A stretch of DNA of 64,000 bases, taken from positions 62,176,730 to 62,240,729 of the forward strand of contig CM044317.1 in NCBI GenBank assembly GCA_024291935.2, written 5' to 3'. The notes under the pieces were generated by a model. The model searched no databases. It was not told the origin of the DNA and saw only the letters and a list, made by a program, of their open reading frames with translations. The translations under genes and the position numbers were made by a program. Shown here piece by piece: positions 1-12,763 of this stretch. This DNA comes from Okapia johnstoni. Lineage: Eukaryota; Chordata; Mammalia; Artiodactyla; Giraffidae. How positions within the stretch are numbered: position 1 is the first letter of the stretch; each line of letters begins with the position of its first letter.

Positions 1-1293
1 AATTGCCCCCCATCCGGCAGATTTTCTGATGATTAACTGGACCTGGACACTCATATAGACATGAGGGTAAAGAATGTCTGGAGAGAAGTGACATTTTTAA
101 TTAAACGGAGGGATACTATATTAAAAATGATGACTGATTACATATACTTGATTGTAGAAAACCAAAGAAGACAGTTTCTAAATGACGTTTTGTCTTATAA
201 TCAAATTTTAAATGAGGTTTATATCTAGGTTTGGTAAACTGCGCTTTAAAAAAAATTGAATAAGTTTAGATTTCTGTTTAATAAAAAGAAAAAAAGCTAC
301 CAAGAATAAGAACTGTTTGATGAAATAGGCAGCTGGGTGGAGTAGAGGGTAGGGAAGACCCAGACAGGTTAATTTTTTGCATCATAAACACAAACATGCA
401 CATACGTTACTACTCTCTAGGTTTTCAAGTAATTATTCTCTGCCACTAGGCGAACATGCATATAATCTCTCTGTTGTCCTTGAATGATTTGAAGCAATTA
501 TAGATAAATATAAAATATATTTGACATATATTGTATTCTTCCTATTGAGAGCAATGGAGAGAAGTGTTCCTATGTGTGTGAGGTTTTAAGTGCTTTGTTA
601 AAGCAAAGCACCTTTTTGTAGAGTGCCCTCACCTGAATCATCCTTATCTCAACTTGCATATTTAGGAGGAACACCAAATTCACTTGCTAGTCCAGTGAGG
701 GTCAAAAGGGTGGGAGAGGAAAAGAAGCAAGAGGGAAAATGAGAAGAGGCATGTGGCAACTTTCTAAGTTATTTCTCTGATATTGCCCATCAGGCAGAGT
801 GAAAAAAGGAGCCTAATATCCTGAATTCATCACAGTTCATCCTGCTCCAGATAACGGTGACCTGTTTAAGCTAGGAAGTACATATCTAATGACCAATAAG
901 GTCGACTAGCTCCTTTACTAGCTTTCTGCAGGCAGGTGGTCAGAGGATGGATGCAATGGCAGCATCACCTGAGTGTGTCAAGCTTCTGTTGCACATCGTG
1001 CTGCTGAGAGGGCAGAGACTGGAAATTAAAAAGAAGGACATAAAGCAGCAGGACTTTGAAGTTCTGACTCCACAGAGCCTGCCAGCCATCTGGTCCTCCC
1101 AGTGCCCCAGAGCACACCCATGCACGCATGCACTAGCATATTTATTTCATGGGACCTCATTATTTCAGTTTCTCTTCTGTTGATGTATATTGACAGAAAC
1201 AGCAGTTGTCTACAAGTTTTCATATTTAATAAACTTATTAAAAGGTTGAGAACTATTAACAAACCAATGGGGTTTGTTGTTCTTGTTGTTTTA
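1..1293. other. Intergenic DNA, nothing recognised
   Basis: AT-rich sequence with short chance frames on both strands. The pair of overlapping frames at about 940-1260 have no recognisable domain and no coding-like features. No repeat family recognised. Confidence 0.6.
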
Positions 1294-1307
1294 AAAAATT
1301 GGGTCTA

Positions 1308-1490
1308 GGGACCTCCCTGGTGGTCCAGTGGCTAAGACTCCACACTCCTAATGAGTTTGATCCCTGGTGAGGAAACTAGATCCCACATACCACAACTAAA
1401 GATCCTGCGCACCACAACGAAGATCAAAGATCTCACGTGCCGCAATTAAGACCTGGTGCAGCCAAATAAATAAGTAAATATGTACTTTTT
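1308..1490 (+). repeat. CHR-type SINE
   Basis: Starts GGGACCTCCCTGGTGGTCCA, contains GAGGAAACTAGATCCCACAT and CCGCAATTAAGACCTGGTGC, and ends in an AAATAAATAAG tail. This is the CHR (cetacean-hippo-ruminant) SINE type. A perfect 14-bp target-site duplication, AAAAATTGGGTCTA, lies at 1294-1307 and 1491-1504. Confidence 0.93.
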
Positions 1491-1504
1491 AAAAATTGGG
1501 TCTA

Positions 1505-2580
1505 AATTATCAATGAAAAGACAGTAAGTAGAAAACTCAAGAGAGTCAGAATAAAAGACCATGAAGATAATCTTCTGATCATGGAAGCTTTGATGGTTAG
1601 ATTTAGGAAGGGACTAAATATCACCTAACCAATGCTTTCTCTTCATGACAAAATAAACCATGAAGTTCTAAGAAATCAAAAGACTTTTCCGAGATACCAG
1701 GATCATGAGAAGAGGAATACCACTGAGAAGACTAGGACTTGGATCACTTTACTCCCAATTTTGGGCCCTGTCTACAGACCAGAAGATTCATGGCCACTGA
1801 AGAGAACAACTGAACTTCTTGGAAAAAGACACAGAAGACAGTACAATTGCAGAGGTTGGGGTTACAGTATACATACCCTGTTTATGTGAAATGTGGATGA
1901 TCTTTCACCATGCCAGATGGGACTTATTAAAGTGCCCTAAATGTTTTAAGAACCTCCTATTTACTTTAAATAATGTCAAGTGATAGTACAGAATTTCAAG
2001 AGTATTTAGGAAGTTTTTAAAATACCAACAATTATGAAAAAAATAACTCATACTTGTGTGGTTCTTAGCTCATTTAGACCATGACGTTTGCAAATCTGTT
2101 TATAAATAATGGTTCAATGTTCTGTGTATAATATATACATTTTTTTTTAACAAAACTCTTCCAATTTGTTGTGTTTACTTCATTGCTCTTTCTTAGGGAA
2201 ATTAAAAATACAAAGTATGCATATGAATATTAGGAAAGATGATAAAAAATCCTCAGTACCATCTCTAGCTTGACAGAACATCCGGATTAAATAAAAATGC
2301 AACCTGTCCCATTTGCAAACAAAGATCCCATACACTTTACCTGTCTCCATAAGCTTGTAAAATTCATGCTGATCTAAAGCTTCCTTTATAAAATCAATAT
2401 ATGTACATTCAAAGAATAAGACAATTTTTAGATGTGTAAATCCTACACCTTTAAGACTTCAATGTTACAACTTAGAATATAATATATATTAAATTTCTGA
2501 TATAAATGCATTGATGTCCAAAATCTCTGAAGTGCCACATCTTTACAATTTAAATTAATAGTGTAATTTGGAAGCATCTG
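1505..2580. other. Intergenic DNA, nothing recognised
   Basis: AT-rich. An 85-codon frame at 1632-1889 shows no domain or signal that I recognise and is treated as chance. Confidence 0.6.
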
Positions 2581-2794
2581 TGCTCTGTCACTCAGTCATG
2601 TCCTACTCTTTGCGACCCCTTGGATTATAGGCCACCAGGCTCCTCTGTCCATGGAATTTTTCAGGCAAGAATATTAGAGTCGATTACTATTTCCTCTTCC
2701 AGGGGACCTTCCTTACCCAGAGTTTGAACTCGAGTTTCCTGTGTCTCCTGCATTGGCAGGTGGGTTCTTTATCACTGAGCCACCTGGGAAGCCC
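2581..2794 (-). repeat. Bov-tA SINE
   Basis: Reads on + from CACTCAGTCATGTCCTACTC to GAGCCACCTGGGAAGCCC, the complement of a full-length Bov-tA. It is diverged. AAGCATCT and AAACATCT at the two ends may be a decayed target-site duplication. Confidence 0.9.
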
Positions 2795-3814
2795 GTGTAA
2801 ACATCTAGGCCATATAATCTTTGATATTATTTCTTTAAGAACTGCCAAGCAACCTTCCAAGTTTCATAGGCTAGTGATTTTCTTCCCCTCATTTCTATTT
2901 ATATAAAACCTTGAGAACAAATCTCCATTTACATTTACTACAAGTCATACTTCTTGTTCATCTGGGAGGCATGGAACATAACAGAACATATGTTCAGAAT
3001 TTCACAAGAGAAAAGAAATTGTAAATATGGCAATCAAACCATAAAAATGCAGCTAAAAAAACTCCTTTTCTGAATTTTAGTCTCGCAGAGAGACTAGCTA
3101 TTTGGATGGTGTGGTGTTAGGGAAGTTGTTTTATTTTTTACCTTTGAAAAAAGTAATTTGTTCTGAGTAATCATTTCCCTCTTTGTCTATCCAGCTAAAA
3201 CACAAGATATATTTTGTTTGTTTGTTTTTTGTAGTATATGTATCTTCAAATTTTTATGATAAAAACTATTTTGGATATATGTATATAAATTTCATGCCCC
3301 AGCTAAACAAACAGGTTGACTTAGAAAAATAAATGTTGGACAAGAAAAGCGACAATCCAGTTGACAATCTGCACTCAAGAGTAACTTCCGCCTGGTCCGT
3401 ATCTGCCAGGCAGGGATCTTCTGGGCCCTGTTGGACCATCGCAGACCAAGGCTTATACTCCCTGATTCAGGGACACAGAATCAAAGTAGTATGATGTCCA
3501 GCCACCACAGCCTAACATTGCCTTTCCTTCTTGGCTTTGGCTGTTTGCTGTACACTTGTACAATAAGTTGGAATATTTACAAGTGAAATCAGACCTTACG
3601 TGTTTATTGTGCTTTCATCTGCCCCCCAAAATTACTAAAGCCTTCACATTCATTCATTGACCCCTTTTGCATTTCTCTCCTTAGAATTCCCCACTGTTTT
3701 CTCCTTCCCTCCATTCCTGCCACTGTAACTCAGAGAAGACCTTCATTGTTTCTCAGCCAGAGCAGTCAGAACTGGGCAGCCTCCTAAATGGCACACCCGG
3801 CTTTTTGTAAAAAA
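2795..3814. other. Intergenic DNA, nothing recognised
   Basis: AT-rich up to about 3370, then a more GC-balanced part (3370-3800) without a long frame or a repeat family that I can name. Confidence 0.55.
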
Positions 3815-3928
3815 TATTTTGGCTGCACTATGCACCATGCAAGATCTTAGTTTCTCAACCAGAAATTGAAACTGTACCCTCTGCATTGGAAGTGTAGAGT
3901 CCTAACCACTGGATGGCCAGGAAGGGCC
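3815..3928 (-). repeat. CHR-like SINE fragment
   Basis: CCCTCTGCATTGGAAGTGTA, CCTAACCACTGGATGGCCAG and the upstream ATCTTAGTTTCTCAACCAG are the complement of a tRNA-derived CHR SINE head. Diverged; the tail side is degraded. Confidence 0.75.
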
Positions 3929-4040
3929 CACACCTGCTTTTAATCTCATCTGCACCACATCCTTTTCCCACTGCCCAGAGAGTAACATTCCTAAAATGTA
4001 AAGGAAGCAAAAAGCTCTGCTTGTAATTGTTCGCTTTTTC

Positions 4041-4102
4041 CTCTGAGATTAAATTTCCTTGTTTGAGATTATATTTCGTCTGTTTGAGATTAAATTCCGA
4101 TT
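4041..4102 (+). repeat. Three imperfect 21-22 bp tandem units
   Basis: GAGATTAAATTTCCTTG, GAGATTATATTTCGTCTG and GAGATTAAATTCCGATTC occur in a row. Directly followed by the target-site duplication of the BovB at 4116. Confidence 0.85.
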
Positions 4103-4115
4103 CTTTAGTGTGATA

Positions 4116-4375
4116 AGGACTGATGCTGAAACTGAAACTCCAATCCTTTGGCCACCTGATGTGAAGAACTGACTCATTGGAAAAGACCTAGATGCTGGGA
4201 AAGATTGAAGGCAGGAGGAAAAGGGGATGACAGAGGATGAGATGGTTGGACAGCATTACCGACGCGATGGACATGAGTTTGAGTAGGCTCTGGGAGTTGG
4301 TGATGGACAGGGAAGCCTGGCGTGTTGCAGTTCATGGTGTTGCAAAGAGTCGGACATGACTAAGCAACCAAACTG
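4116..4375 (+). mobile_element. BovB LINE 3' end, short
   Basis: BovB 3' terminal segment of about 260 bases, from AGGACTGATGCTGAAACTG to TCGGACATGACTAAGC. A 9-bp target-site duplication, AGTGTGATA, is at 4107-4115 and 4376-4384. There is no long frame. It lies just after three imperfect 21-22 bp tandem units (4041-4102). Confidence 0.9.
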
Positions 4376-4734
4376 AGTGTGATATTCAGATTTTTTTCAG
4401 GAATCTTCCATCCCAGTTCATTTCTCCAGCATTATTGTCACCTCTCAACTTCCTCAAATTCTCAAGCCCAACTGCTCTTATTAGCAGCCCTCAGATGCAT
4501 CATGTTTGTCCATTTTTGCCCTCTCATTTTCCTCTGCCTGCCTTTCTTTTAGCCTGGTGCTCTTAATCTAAATTAAGTACTCCTGATCCCCTGAAACCCA
4601 ATTTGAGTTAGAAACCCTGGTTTTATGTCCTCAATGCACATGGTGATTCACTCACATCTAGCCACTCTCTAGGTGTTAAATTATCTGTTTACTTGTTGGT
4701 TTCGTCTCTATAGGCACTGATTCTTTGAATTTAG

Positions 4735-4845
4735 AAACTGAAACTTTTTTACCTTTTCTTTTAGTTTCTGAATCCTCAATATCTAGCATAACACCTGGTG
4801 CATGATAAATAGCCAGTAAGGGCTTATTGAATGAGCAAATGAAAA
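4735..4845 (+). repeat. L2-like 3' end
   Basis: TATCTAGCATAACACCTGGT, GCATGATAAATAGCCAGTAA and TTATTGAATGAGCAAATG are the typical L2 terminus. Decayed. Confidence 0.55.
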
Positions 4846-5222
4846 CATTGTTCTTCTGAACTCCCTGAAATATTCTAAAGAAAAGCTAAGTTTATCAGAA
4901 CATGCTGCAATTATCAAGCACACCCCCTCAGCAGAGTCATAACAGTGTCTTAGAAGAAAGTCAGTGGACAGTATGAATGGGGTTTTGGAGTCTGGGAATC
5001 AAGTGATTTAATGTGAGTCTTTCAAGATGAAAGACTGACTGGAATTGGGAAAAGGTTGTGATGTTATAGATTAATCAAAATAGCAAAGCAAGGGTCTAGA
5101 AGCAAGTCATATTAAGTGAATTGTTGCTTGATAAGTGAGCTGTTGTCCTAGCAACTAGATGGTTATCTTAAATTGATTTTCGGAAAATAACTGAATAAAA
5201 CTGAAGTTATCAGTTTACAGAA

Positions 5223-5284
5223 TTCTTAATCCTAATAACTATGTCATTTTATATTCTTAATCCTAACAACTATGCCATTTTGAT
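5223..5284 (+). repeat. 31-bp tandem duplication
   Basis: TTCTTAATCCTAATAACTAT and TTCTTAATCCTAACAACTAT start two adjacent 31-base units with a few substitutions. Non-coding. Confidence 0.85.
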
Positions 5285-5569
5285 GCTAGTTATCCCAGTT
5301 CTTAGTCTTTGCATCCCTTTGCCTCTAAAACTTCATTCTCCTCTTTTAAGATGGCTCTTAAAGCCCTTCCAAGTAAGAATAGAAATGGCATCACTGAGTA
5401 CTACCCCATCTGCTGTGTAAACTTTGCTAACACTAGACATTCCATAATACTATGCCATTAGGAATTTTTCCTCCCTGCATGGAGCTGATACAAATGTCAC
5501 AAAGCCAAAGGTACAAGAAGTACAATTGATATGGCAAAAATTAAAGCAGAACAAAACAAGCTAGTTCTG

Positions 5570-5772
5570 ATTATCCTTCCAATTCTATCCTTATAACAGT
5601 CACACATTGATTGTTTGGTTCTGCTGCGTCATCTCTTCCTTGAGCCAGTAAACCCCAATGCCCTAACAGATGCCTAATGTATGAAGACTCAGAGAACAGG
5701 AAAAAATACTAAAGATGAAGAAAAAAATATTAGCTAATATGTCAAAAAACTACCCCAGTGAGTTTTAAATTA
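5570..5772 (+). repeat. Left arm of a diverged inverted repeat
   Basis: About 203 bases that match, inverted, 6658-6851. The best-preserved parts are CATCTCTTCCTTGAGCCAGT, AAACCCCAATGCCCTAAC and CTAATATGTCAAAAAACTAC. Homology fades at both ends. Estimated by eye at roughly 80-85% identity with several small gaps. No family recognised. Confidence 0.85.
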
Positions 5773-6187
5773 TCTGGTTCTCTCCAAAATGTCACCATAG
5801 GCAGCCAGCTACTCCCTCTATTTCACCATCTTCTGCTTTGTGTCCTCTCTTCTGAATCCTGAGACTTCAACATCCTTGCCAGTGAGCTGCAGATGTTACA
5901 GCACCATCAAGTTGAAGTCCACTGACTTGTTTCATTGATTTTAAGAATAAAACATCTAAAGTTTCACAGGTTGCAAGAAGTTCTTATGCTAAAACCATAT
6001 TACCTTACATATTAAAGGTTATATCTTAGTTTCATCTTTAATTTATATGTCTTCAATGTCATACTTTTAGGGAAAAAAATATGCATTGCTGAAGTGACCT
6101 TAAGATTTGAAAAAATGTATAGCTCTAAAAAATTATAGTATGAAATAAAGATCCAAAATAATCACTTCTCCTTGGTATGATGCAATG

Positions 6188-6360
6188 ATTCTTAAAATGT
6201 GGTTCCCAGACCAACACCATCAGTATCAACTGGAAACTTTCTAGAAATGCACATTTTGGGCACCTTCCCAGATTATTGAATCAGAACTTTGGGTTTCAGC
6301 AATTTGTGTTTTAATAATCCTTCTAGATGATTATACATGTTAAACTTTGATAACAATTGA
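6188..6360. mobile_element. MER1-type hAT fossil
   Basis: ATTCTTAAAATGTGGTTCCC, AGACCAACACCATCAGTATC, TCTAGAAATGCACATTTTGG and AGCAATTTGTGTTTTAATAA resemble a common MER1-group (Charlie-related) non-autonomous hAT element. The exact member is uncertain. It lies in the spacer of the inverted repeat 5570-6851. Confidence 0.7.
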
Positions 6361-6657
6361 CCTAACATCAGTACTCTTAAAGTTGGGCTCTGAGACTTGA
6401 GTAAAGCAAAACCTAGTTTTAGAGTTATTTCACTGTAGATTCCTCATTGCTTGTAGAAAATCCCTCCCAATGCCAGTTCCCTGCAGATTTCCATCTATAT
6501 GCTTTTCACACACAGCAAAGACTTTTTAAGTTTTAATTTCAATTTTTACCTTTCTTTTCAGGCTTGTCATGCATTTCTGCCCATCTTTTTTGCAGAAAGA
6601 GTGGGAATTTTTACTAAAGCAACCTGATATGAGAGAGTAATTTGTTAATCTAAAAAG

Positions 6658-6851
6658 TAATCCAAAACTTGCTGGGGTAGTTTTTTGACATATTAGCTTT
6701 TTTTTTTTTTCCCTTCATCTTCAGTATTTCTTCCTATTCTGTTAGTTAGGCATCAGTTAGGGCATTGGGGTTTACTGGCTCAAGGAAGAGATGACACAGT
6801 AGCGCCAATCAATTTGTGGCTGTTATAATGATAAAATTGGAGGGATAAAAT
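6658..6851 (-). repeat. Right arm of a diverged inverted repeat
   Basis: Reverse-complement partner of 5570-5772, with GTAGTTTTTTGACATATTAG, GTTAGGGCATTGGGGTTTAC and TGGCTCAAGGAAGAGATGAC. A T tract at 6689-6701 is expanded relative to the other arm. The arms are separated by about 885 bases that include an old hAT fragment. Confidence 0.85.
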
Positions 6852-8025
6852 TATTTAATTTTGAGATGAAAGTGAGTAAATGGCTTTGTAAATACTGGGC
6901 AACACAAGAGTTCTGAGAGGACTAACCTAGAGCTTTCTAGCAAGCAGCTGTTAGTCAACAAGCCTGAAGTATCAAAATCATTTGAGACAATTGGTAAAAA
7001 CACATTTCTTTACTTCACAAAAATCAAAGTTTGAAGGTCAAGCTACAGAATCCTTATTATTTATAGAATACTATCTTATTATTTTATTATCTATTTGTAT
7101 TTACAGAACACCCTCTTGTTGCAATTACCAATCCTACTAGTGCTGCAGAACGTTAGACCAGAGCAATAATTGGGAATCTAGACACTAGTGGCCAACTTGC
7201 AAAGCAATACTCTTGGGATCATTCAGTGCAAAAATAACAAGTTAACTTGTATAACTGTCTCACACAAAAAATATTTGCACTTCCATGCGTCTTAAAATTT
7301 CTTTTCTTTTTTTATCCTGAGATGTCACCTTCAAGCAAAATGGTATGCAGTGTCTCATTAGAGACACATCATTTATATAAAAGTGAAAAGCATGACTCAA
7401 GATTACAAAATTGTAGGAGTTGAAACAACTGCTACCCTAAGTTCCTCTATTTGCAGGTATATAATTTATATATACGTTAAAAGACTTCAAACTATGCCTA
7501 CTTCTGACATGCTCAGTGACAAATTCTTTATAGGTCTGTACCTGTGAAAGCTGAGGTTAGATAATTAGAGCCTTAATTAAATATAGAAGAATTTAATTAG
7601 GGGATGAATAAGGAAGTAATAACAAAAAGATGTAGTGTTTAGAGATTTTGAAAATTATAAACGGTGGATGATCGACCTAATTATACTTAATCCTAGAACA
7701 AAATATAAATACATGTTAGTGAGTGTCCCATATAAATATGTGTTTTTCTCCTATGGAGTCATCAAATCCTTGGTCAACTAGCCCATTCAAAGCATGTCAG
7801 TCTAGATAACTGTTTTATAAATATCTCTTAAAATAAATTTTTTAAATAGACTATTTTAGAAATCATACTTCCAAATCTATCAATGAGTATTTTACCACAT
7901 TTAATTCTCAAAGTAGAAATGTATATAAAGCTTTTGCTTATTGACAACAATCATGGATACAATGGTATTATATAGAAAGGCACAGAGTAATCTACTCAGG
8001 ACTTATTGAGGAATTAAGGACTATC
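6852..8025. other. Intergenic DNA, nothing recognised
   Basis: AT-rich, no frame of note, no recognised repeat. Confidence 0.6.
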
Positions 8026-8036
8026 TTCCCCAAAGC

Positions 8037-8241
8037 TTCCTTGGTGGCTCAGATGGTAAAGCATCTGCCTGCAATGCGGGAGACCAGGGTTCAATCCCTG
8101 GGTCGAGAAGATCCCCTGGAGAAGGAAATGATAACCCACTCCAGTATTCTTGCCTGGAGAATCCCATGGACTTAGGAGCCTGGTGGGCTACAGTCCATGG
8201 GGTAGCAAAGAGTCGGACATGACTAAGCGAGTTCCCTTTCT
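8037..8241 (+). repeat. Bov-tA SINE
   Basis: Full SINE with GGTGGCTCAGATGGTAAAGC, GGTTCAATCCCTGGGTCG, CCCACTCCAGTATTCTTGCC and GTAGCAAAGAGTCGGACATG. The 11-bp target-site duplication TTCCCCAAAGC is at 8026-8036 and 8242-8252. Confidence 0.95.
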
Positions 8242-8252
8242 TTCCCCAAAGC

Positions 8253-11200
8253 ACATAGCTCCATTCTGCTGAGGTTCTTGTTTGGCTTTCAATCTGTAGT
8301 ACAACTCAATATGTATAAACTCGATAACTGTAGTCTTGAGTATATAACTAATAAAACTGCTGGTGATCACAGTACTAAACCTAGCATCTTCCCCCTTTCT
8401 TTCTATGGATGTATATACATATGCATGAGTACATTATGCGTGAGTGTGTGTATGTGTGTGTGTCCTGTGTCATAGTTCTTTATCCTGCCTTATGGATTGG
8501 CACTTCTGCTGGCAGTAGGCATATCTTTCTGCATAACCTCTCTAATCTAAAAATCTCATTAGAATTACACATAAGGTAGAATGATAGTTCTATAGTCCTG
8601 ACTTTATGATTTTTATACAGAAGAGGAAAACAAAGCTTTCAGAGGTAATTAGTGTAAGGCTGGAGTGTAAGTGTAGGTTTCTACACATTTGAATTCACAA
8701 CCTCTTCTATAGCAGAGGGTTGGGGTGTCGACAACAACATTTTACATGTAATTGTGATTGCATTCTGAAAACAACTGAAAACCATTTCCAGAGAGGCCTG
8801 GAAAGGGTCTCCTCTGAATCATATACATTTGTTTAGTGGGTTTTTAAAAGGCGGTATTTGTTTTGCTTTGTTTTTCCCTCCTGCTTGTGTGCTAATAGAT
8901 TTGTTTGTGAAATGGCAACTTTGAATCTAGAAACCTGTCCACAAGTCTGAAAAACTGGAATTACAGAATACAAGGAGGCCATAAAGAGGATCTGGTTGTG
9001 CTTTCTATGGAAACAGCCTTGCAAATGTCATCCACATACTTCATTATAGAACTAAATAAAATCTTAAACTGATGAGTTATCAGAAGGAAAAGAAATATAC
9101 TGTAAAATTATGATGTATGATGTTTTCATATATTGCACTGTTCTGAAGTATATCATTTAAATCTCTCTTAATCTCAGTTTCCTCATTCATCAACTGAGAG
9201 CAGCATTTTCCACCTCAAAGAACTGTTATCAAGAGTAAATTGAAAAACATTTTTTTATTAAAAAAAAAAAAAGGGATAAGTCTACCCTGAGGTCCTGCTA
9301 CACTCTCTAAGAATTATTCATCAGTAGTACAGGTACTGAAAACAAACAAACAAAAAAGTCTCCTCAATTCATACCTCTTCATGGGCTATTGATGTTCATG
9401 CCACATCATTCTAAATAAAGAGAAGGTATAGAATAAGTTGAAATTTGACTGATTTAAAAAATGTATTTTGGCATGGTTTGTGCATTCTATATCAAAACAA
9501 GATAAAGCAAACGCTAGGTAAAACAGCCTCTTCGTTGTGATTCTCTCTATTTTGGCGTTTGGTCAGGTAGCATTAACATTCTAAAAAGCAGCTGTAATTC
9601 AAAAGGCATCTAATGACAATCTATTGTACTTCTTCCAACTCACAGTGAGTCATTTATCATCATGATGAGCAGTTCCAGGTACTTTCAGGAGCTATAATGC
9701 TTGTCTGATCCTTCATTCAGAATTTGAGTTCATTTCCACCATCTAATACCACTAAATGTCACTGAATAAAAGGAAACATTATGTCCAACTATTGCATGAA
9801 AAGCAAGAAAAATGATAAATGTTTCCATAGCTACAGATCTGAAAGGAACATGCTGAGATGTAAACCAGAATAAAGGTGGTGGACAAAGCTCATTGGGGCA
9901 TCCTATTTTTTTTCTCTAAAAGCAAATAAGGTAAAGCACAAATGGCCAATAGGTAGTCAGGACACTATTCTCTTGACCAGTGGATTCAAGAAAGTGTGGA
10001 GGGGGTAGGCACAGAGTGATAAAAGATTGCAGGCATGCACACATACACACACACACACCTTATCATATTCATATTTGCACCAATAAAACTCTCAGGGAAT
10101 AAGTACCAAATGATACCTTAACAGGAAGAGACCATCAAAGGGGAGAAGTTAGAATCTTGCCCGCATTCTCTTGATCATTGTTGTGTTAAGACCTCTAGCA
10201 GTGTGGGAACAAAATTAACACAAGTATCATCTAGTTAGCACCAACTGCAGACCACCTTTACTCTCTACATGAAAAACCCATTTTTACCCCTCAGCATTGA
10301 CTTATTAAGATCTTACCAAGTCAAAACTAGAGCACTAGACCATTTTAGGATGGTTTTGCCCACGGGATACCCTTTAGAAGCTCATATAGGTCCCTAGTAA
10401 AGAGACGAGATGAGGATGGACTGTAGGATGTTTGGACTGTATGGATGTGCTATAGGCCAGCTTAGAGCAAGTGATAGTTTAACTCAGTTTGCATTTTTCT
10501 ATAACTATTACATATCTTATATGCAGACATATAGCATAACAAAGGAAAATGTCCCCAAATGGAAAACCTCAGTTCTAATAAGTAATGGTGAAAAAAATAA
10601 AGAAAAAATACTTGCGAGATCTAAAAAGCTTTTATAAAAAAAATAACAATCTTTTTAATGAGGTTTAAAATAATGGTGGAAACATAATAATAAACTGCAA
10701 TAACTCAAGCTACTCAGGGTTAATCTAAGATAAAGCATTTTAAAGCCCCTATATTGCTTATAGGTATGAGTAGGTTAAATTATTGGTTGATTCATAGTTT
10801 GCTATATTAAATATAAACATATTAAATAAACATTACAATTTCAAGGGTAAGCACTAATTGTATAGTTGTTTACCTTTCCACCAGACATAACTTCCTTTTC
10901 TCCACTACCTCTCTCTTAATATCAGTGCAGTGTCAGATATGCTCATCTTTGTCAACATAGTAAGTCAAAAACTGGTGTCTCCCTATAGTTAGTTACACTT
11001 TTCTTTTGATGAATATCATTGTTAGTATGCTTAAGAACCAACTATATATATATTTTTTTCTCTTTTTGACAACTTACACAATTTTTACTGGGTTATAACA
11101 TTTTCTCTTATTGATTTATAGGAACTCTTTCTTACAAATGAGGCCATAAAATAAGCAAGAGTAATAAAATTCAGTAAACAAGGAATTTACCTTAGAAGAA

Positions 11201-11601
11201 AGCAAGAGGAAATTTTCCAGAAAGGTAAAAGAAAAGCCTAGGGAAGTCTTTCTGCAGCTAGCCTGTTGCAGAGAAAACCACACAAACTGGGTGCAGAATG
11301 TCAGGGGCAATGGGGAGAGTGTTGGGAAGAAAGAAAACAGACCTGGCAGATCATCTGGTGTGTTTGGTCTCAGTGAGAAATCCCTCCAGACAGCTTGTGG
11401 ATCAATCAGCAATAGTTACAACAAAACTTAAACAACTGAAAAAATCAAGGCCCTTTTCTTCTCCAAGAGAAGAAAAAGTTGTATAAGAAACAATATAATG
11501 ATATAATATGATTGAACTAAAAGTTAACTATCAATAGAAATGAACATAGATTTAATAAAAATGTGAAATAAACATTAAGAAGACAAAATGGAAGTATTTG
11601 T
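8253..11601. other. Intergenic DNA with one MIR piece
   Basis: Contains a short (TG)n at 8445-8465, the MIR at 9155-9245, an (AC)n at 10047-10058, and chance frames. The 98-codon minus-strand frame at 11116-11412 has no recognisable domain. Confidence 0.6.
9155..9245 (-). repeat. MIR SINE fragment
   Basis: TCTTAATCTCAGTTTCCTCA and TCAAAGAACTGTTATCAAGA match the complement of the MIR core. Short. Confidence 0.65.
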
Positions 11602-11808
11602 ATGTGCATGCTAAGTCGCTTCAATTGTGACTGATTTCTTTGTAATGCTATGGATAGTAGCCTGCTGGGCTCCTTGGTCCACATGATTCTCTAGGCAAGA
11701 ATACTGGAGCCATTTCCTCCTCCAGGGGATCTTCCCGACCCAGGGATCAAACCCGTGTCTCTTACAAATCCTGCATTGGCAGGAGGGTTCTTTACCACTA
11801 GCACCACC
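11602..11808 (-). repeat. Bov-tA SINE, diverged
   Basis: Complement of Bov-tA: GCATGCTAAGTCGCTTCAA, TTCTCTAGGCAAGAATACTG, GGGGATCTTCCCGACCCAGG and TTTACCACTAGCACCACC. No clear target-site duplication. Confidence 0.9.
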
Positions 11809-12763
11809 ATTATTTATAGTAAATATACAGATATAATATTTCTCTCAAAATTGTACTAATTTCATCTCTCTTCACCATACATATTAACACAAAGTTCAAT
11901 TTTTTTCTCCTGTTTCAGCAAGATAATTCTTGCTCCTTTCATAGAATAGCAAATGAGCTGGCTTCAAGTGTGATGTGCAGAAGTAAAGACAGGAACATGT
12001 GTAAAAGCTCTGGTAAAGCTATTGCCTCAGCCCAGTGTCTTGGCATATTTGAAGAACAACAAATGAAGAATGCAAGCAAGTGAGCTATTTGGATACAATC
12101 TTTAAAAGTCAACTTGAGTTCATGACCCAAGATAAAAATGTAGATTTAGCAATTCTTATAAATTGCACCATTCAGGAGATGGGAAGTTATCTGAGTTATC
12201 TGTATTCAATGAGCATAATGTAGGAAAAATGATTGACTTTTGAAATATACTTGTCGATTCAGACAAAAAAACCTAAACATTCAACTGTGGTATTACTTAC
12301 TACTATCAGAAAGACTACATGGCATGAAAAGATGATATCTGATAACCTGACTAAGCAGGAAAGAGTAGATTGTGCAATGACATCAGTGTTCCAAACATAA
12401 TTGTTCTCTACATGTCTCCTTTTTCTCACATAAGTACAGGGCTGGATTTCAACTCAGATTATTCTCTTACTGTGAAACACTTTTAGTTTCTTTTCAAGAC
12501 AAATGAAAGGAAATGTGAACTCAGATTTTAGGACAAAGATTCCATTTTATAACAACCATTCATTGCAGGCCCAGCAATTGACCTCCAACTATCTATTGAT
12601 ATGGATGGTGGCTATACAAGTCCTAAAGACTAACAGATGTCCTGTGAAAGGAAATTTCTAATTTGAACATTGACTCTGTTAATTAGAACTGATAATTGTT
12701 CAGACATTGCCACTGGTATCTGGTTTCTGACCTTTATTGGATCCCTCATGGATGAAGGACACT
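11809..12763. other. Intergenic DNA, nothing recognised
   Basis: No recognised repeat and no convincing frame. Confidence 0.55.

Noticed and set aside
8037..8110. tRNA gene in SINE heads
   Set aside because: The Bov-tA heads derive from tRNA-Glu but lack a mature tRNA fold and sit in complete SINEs with target-site duplications.
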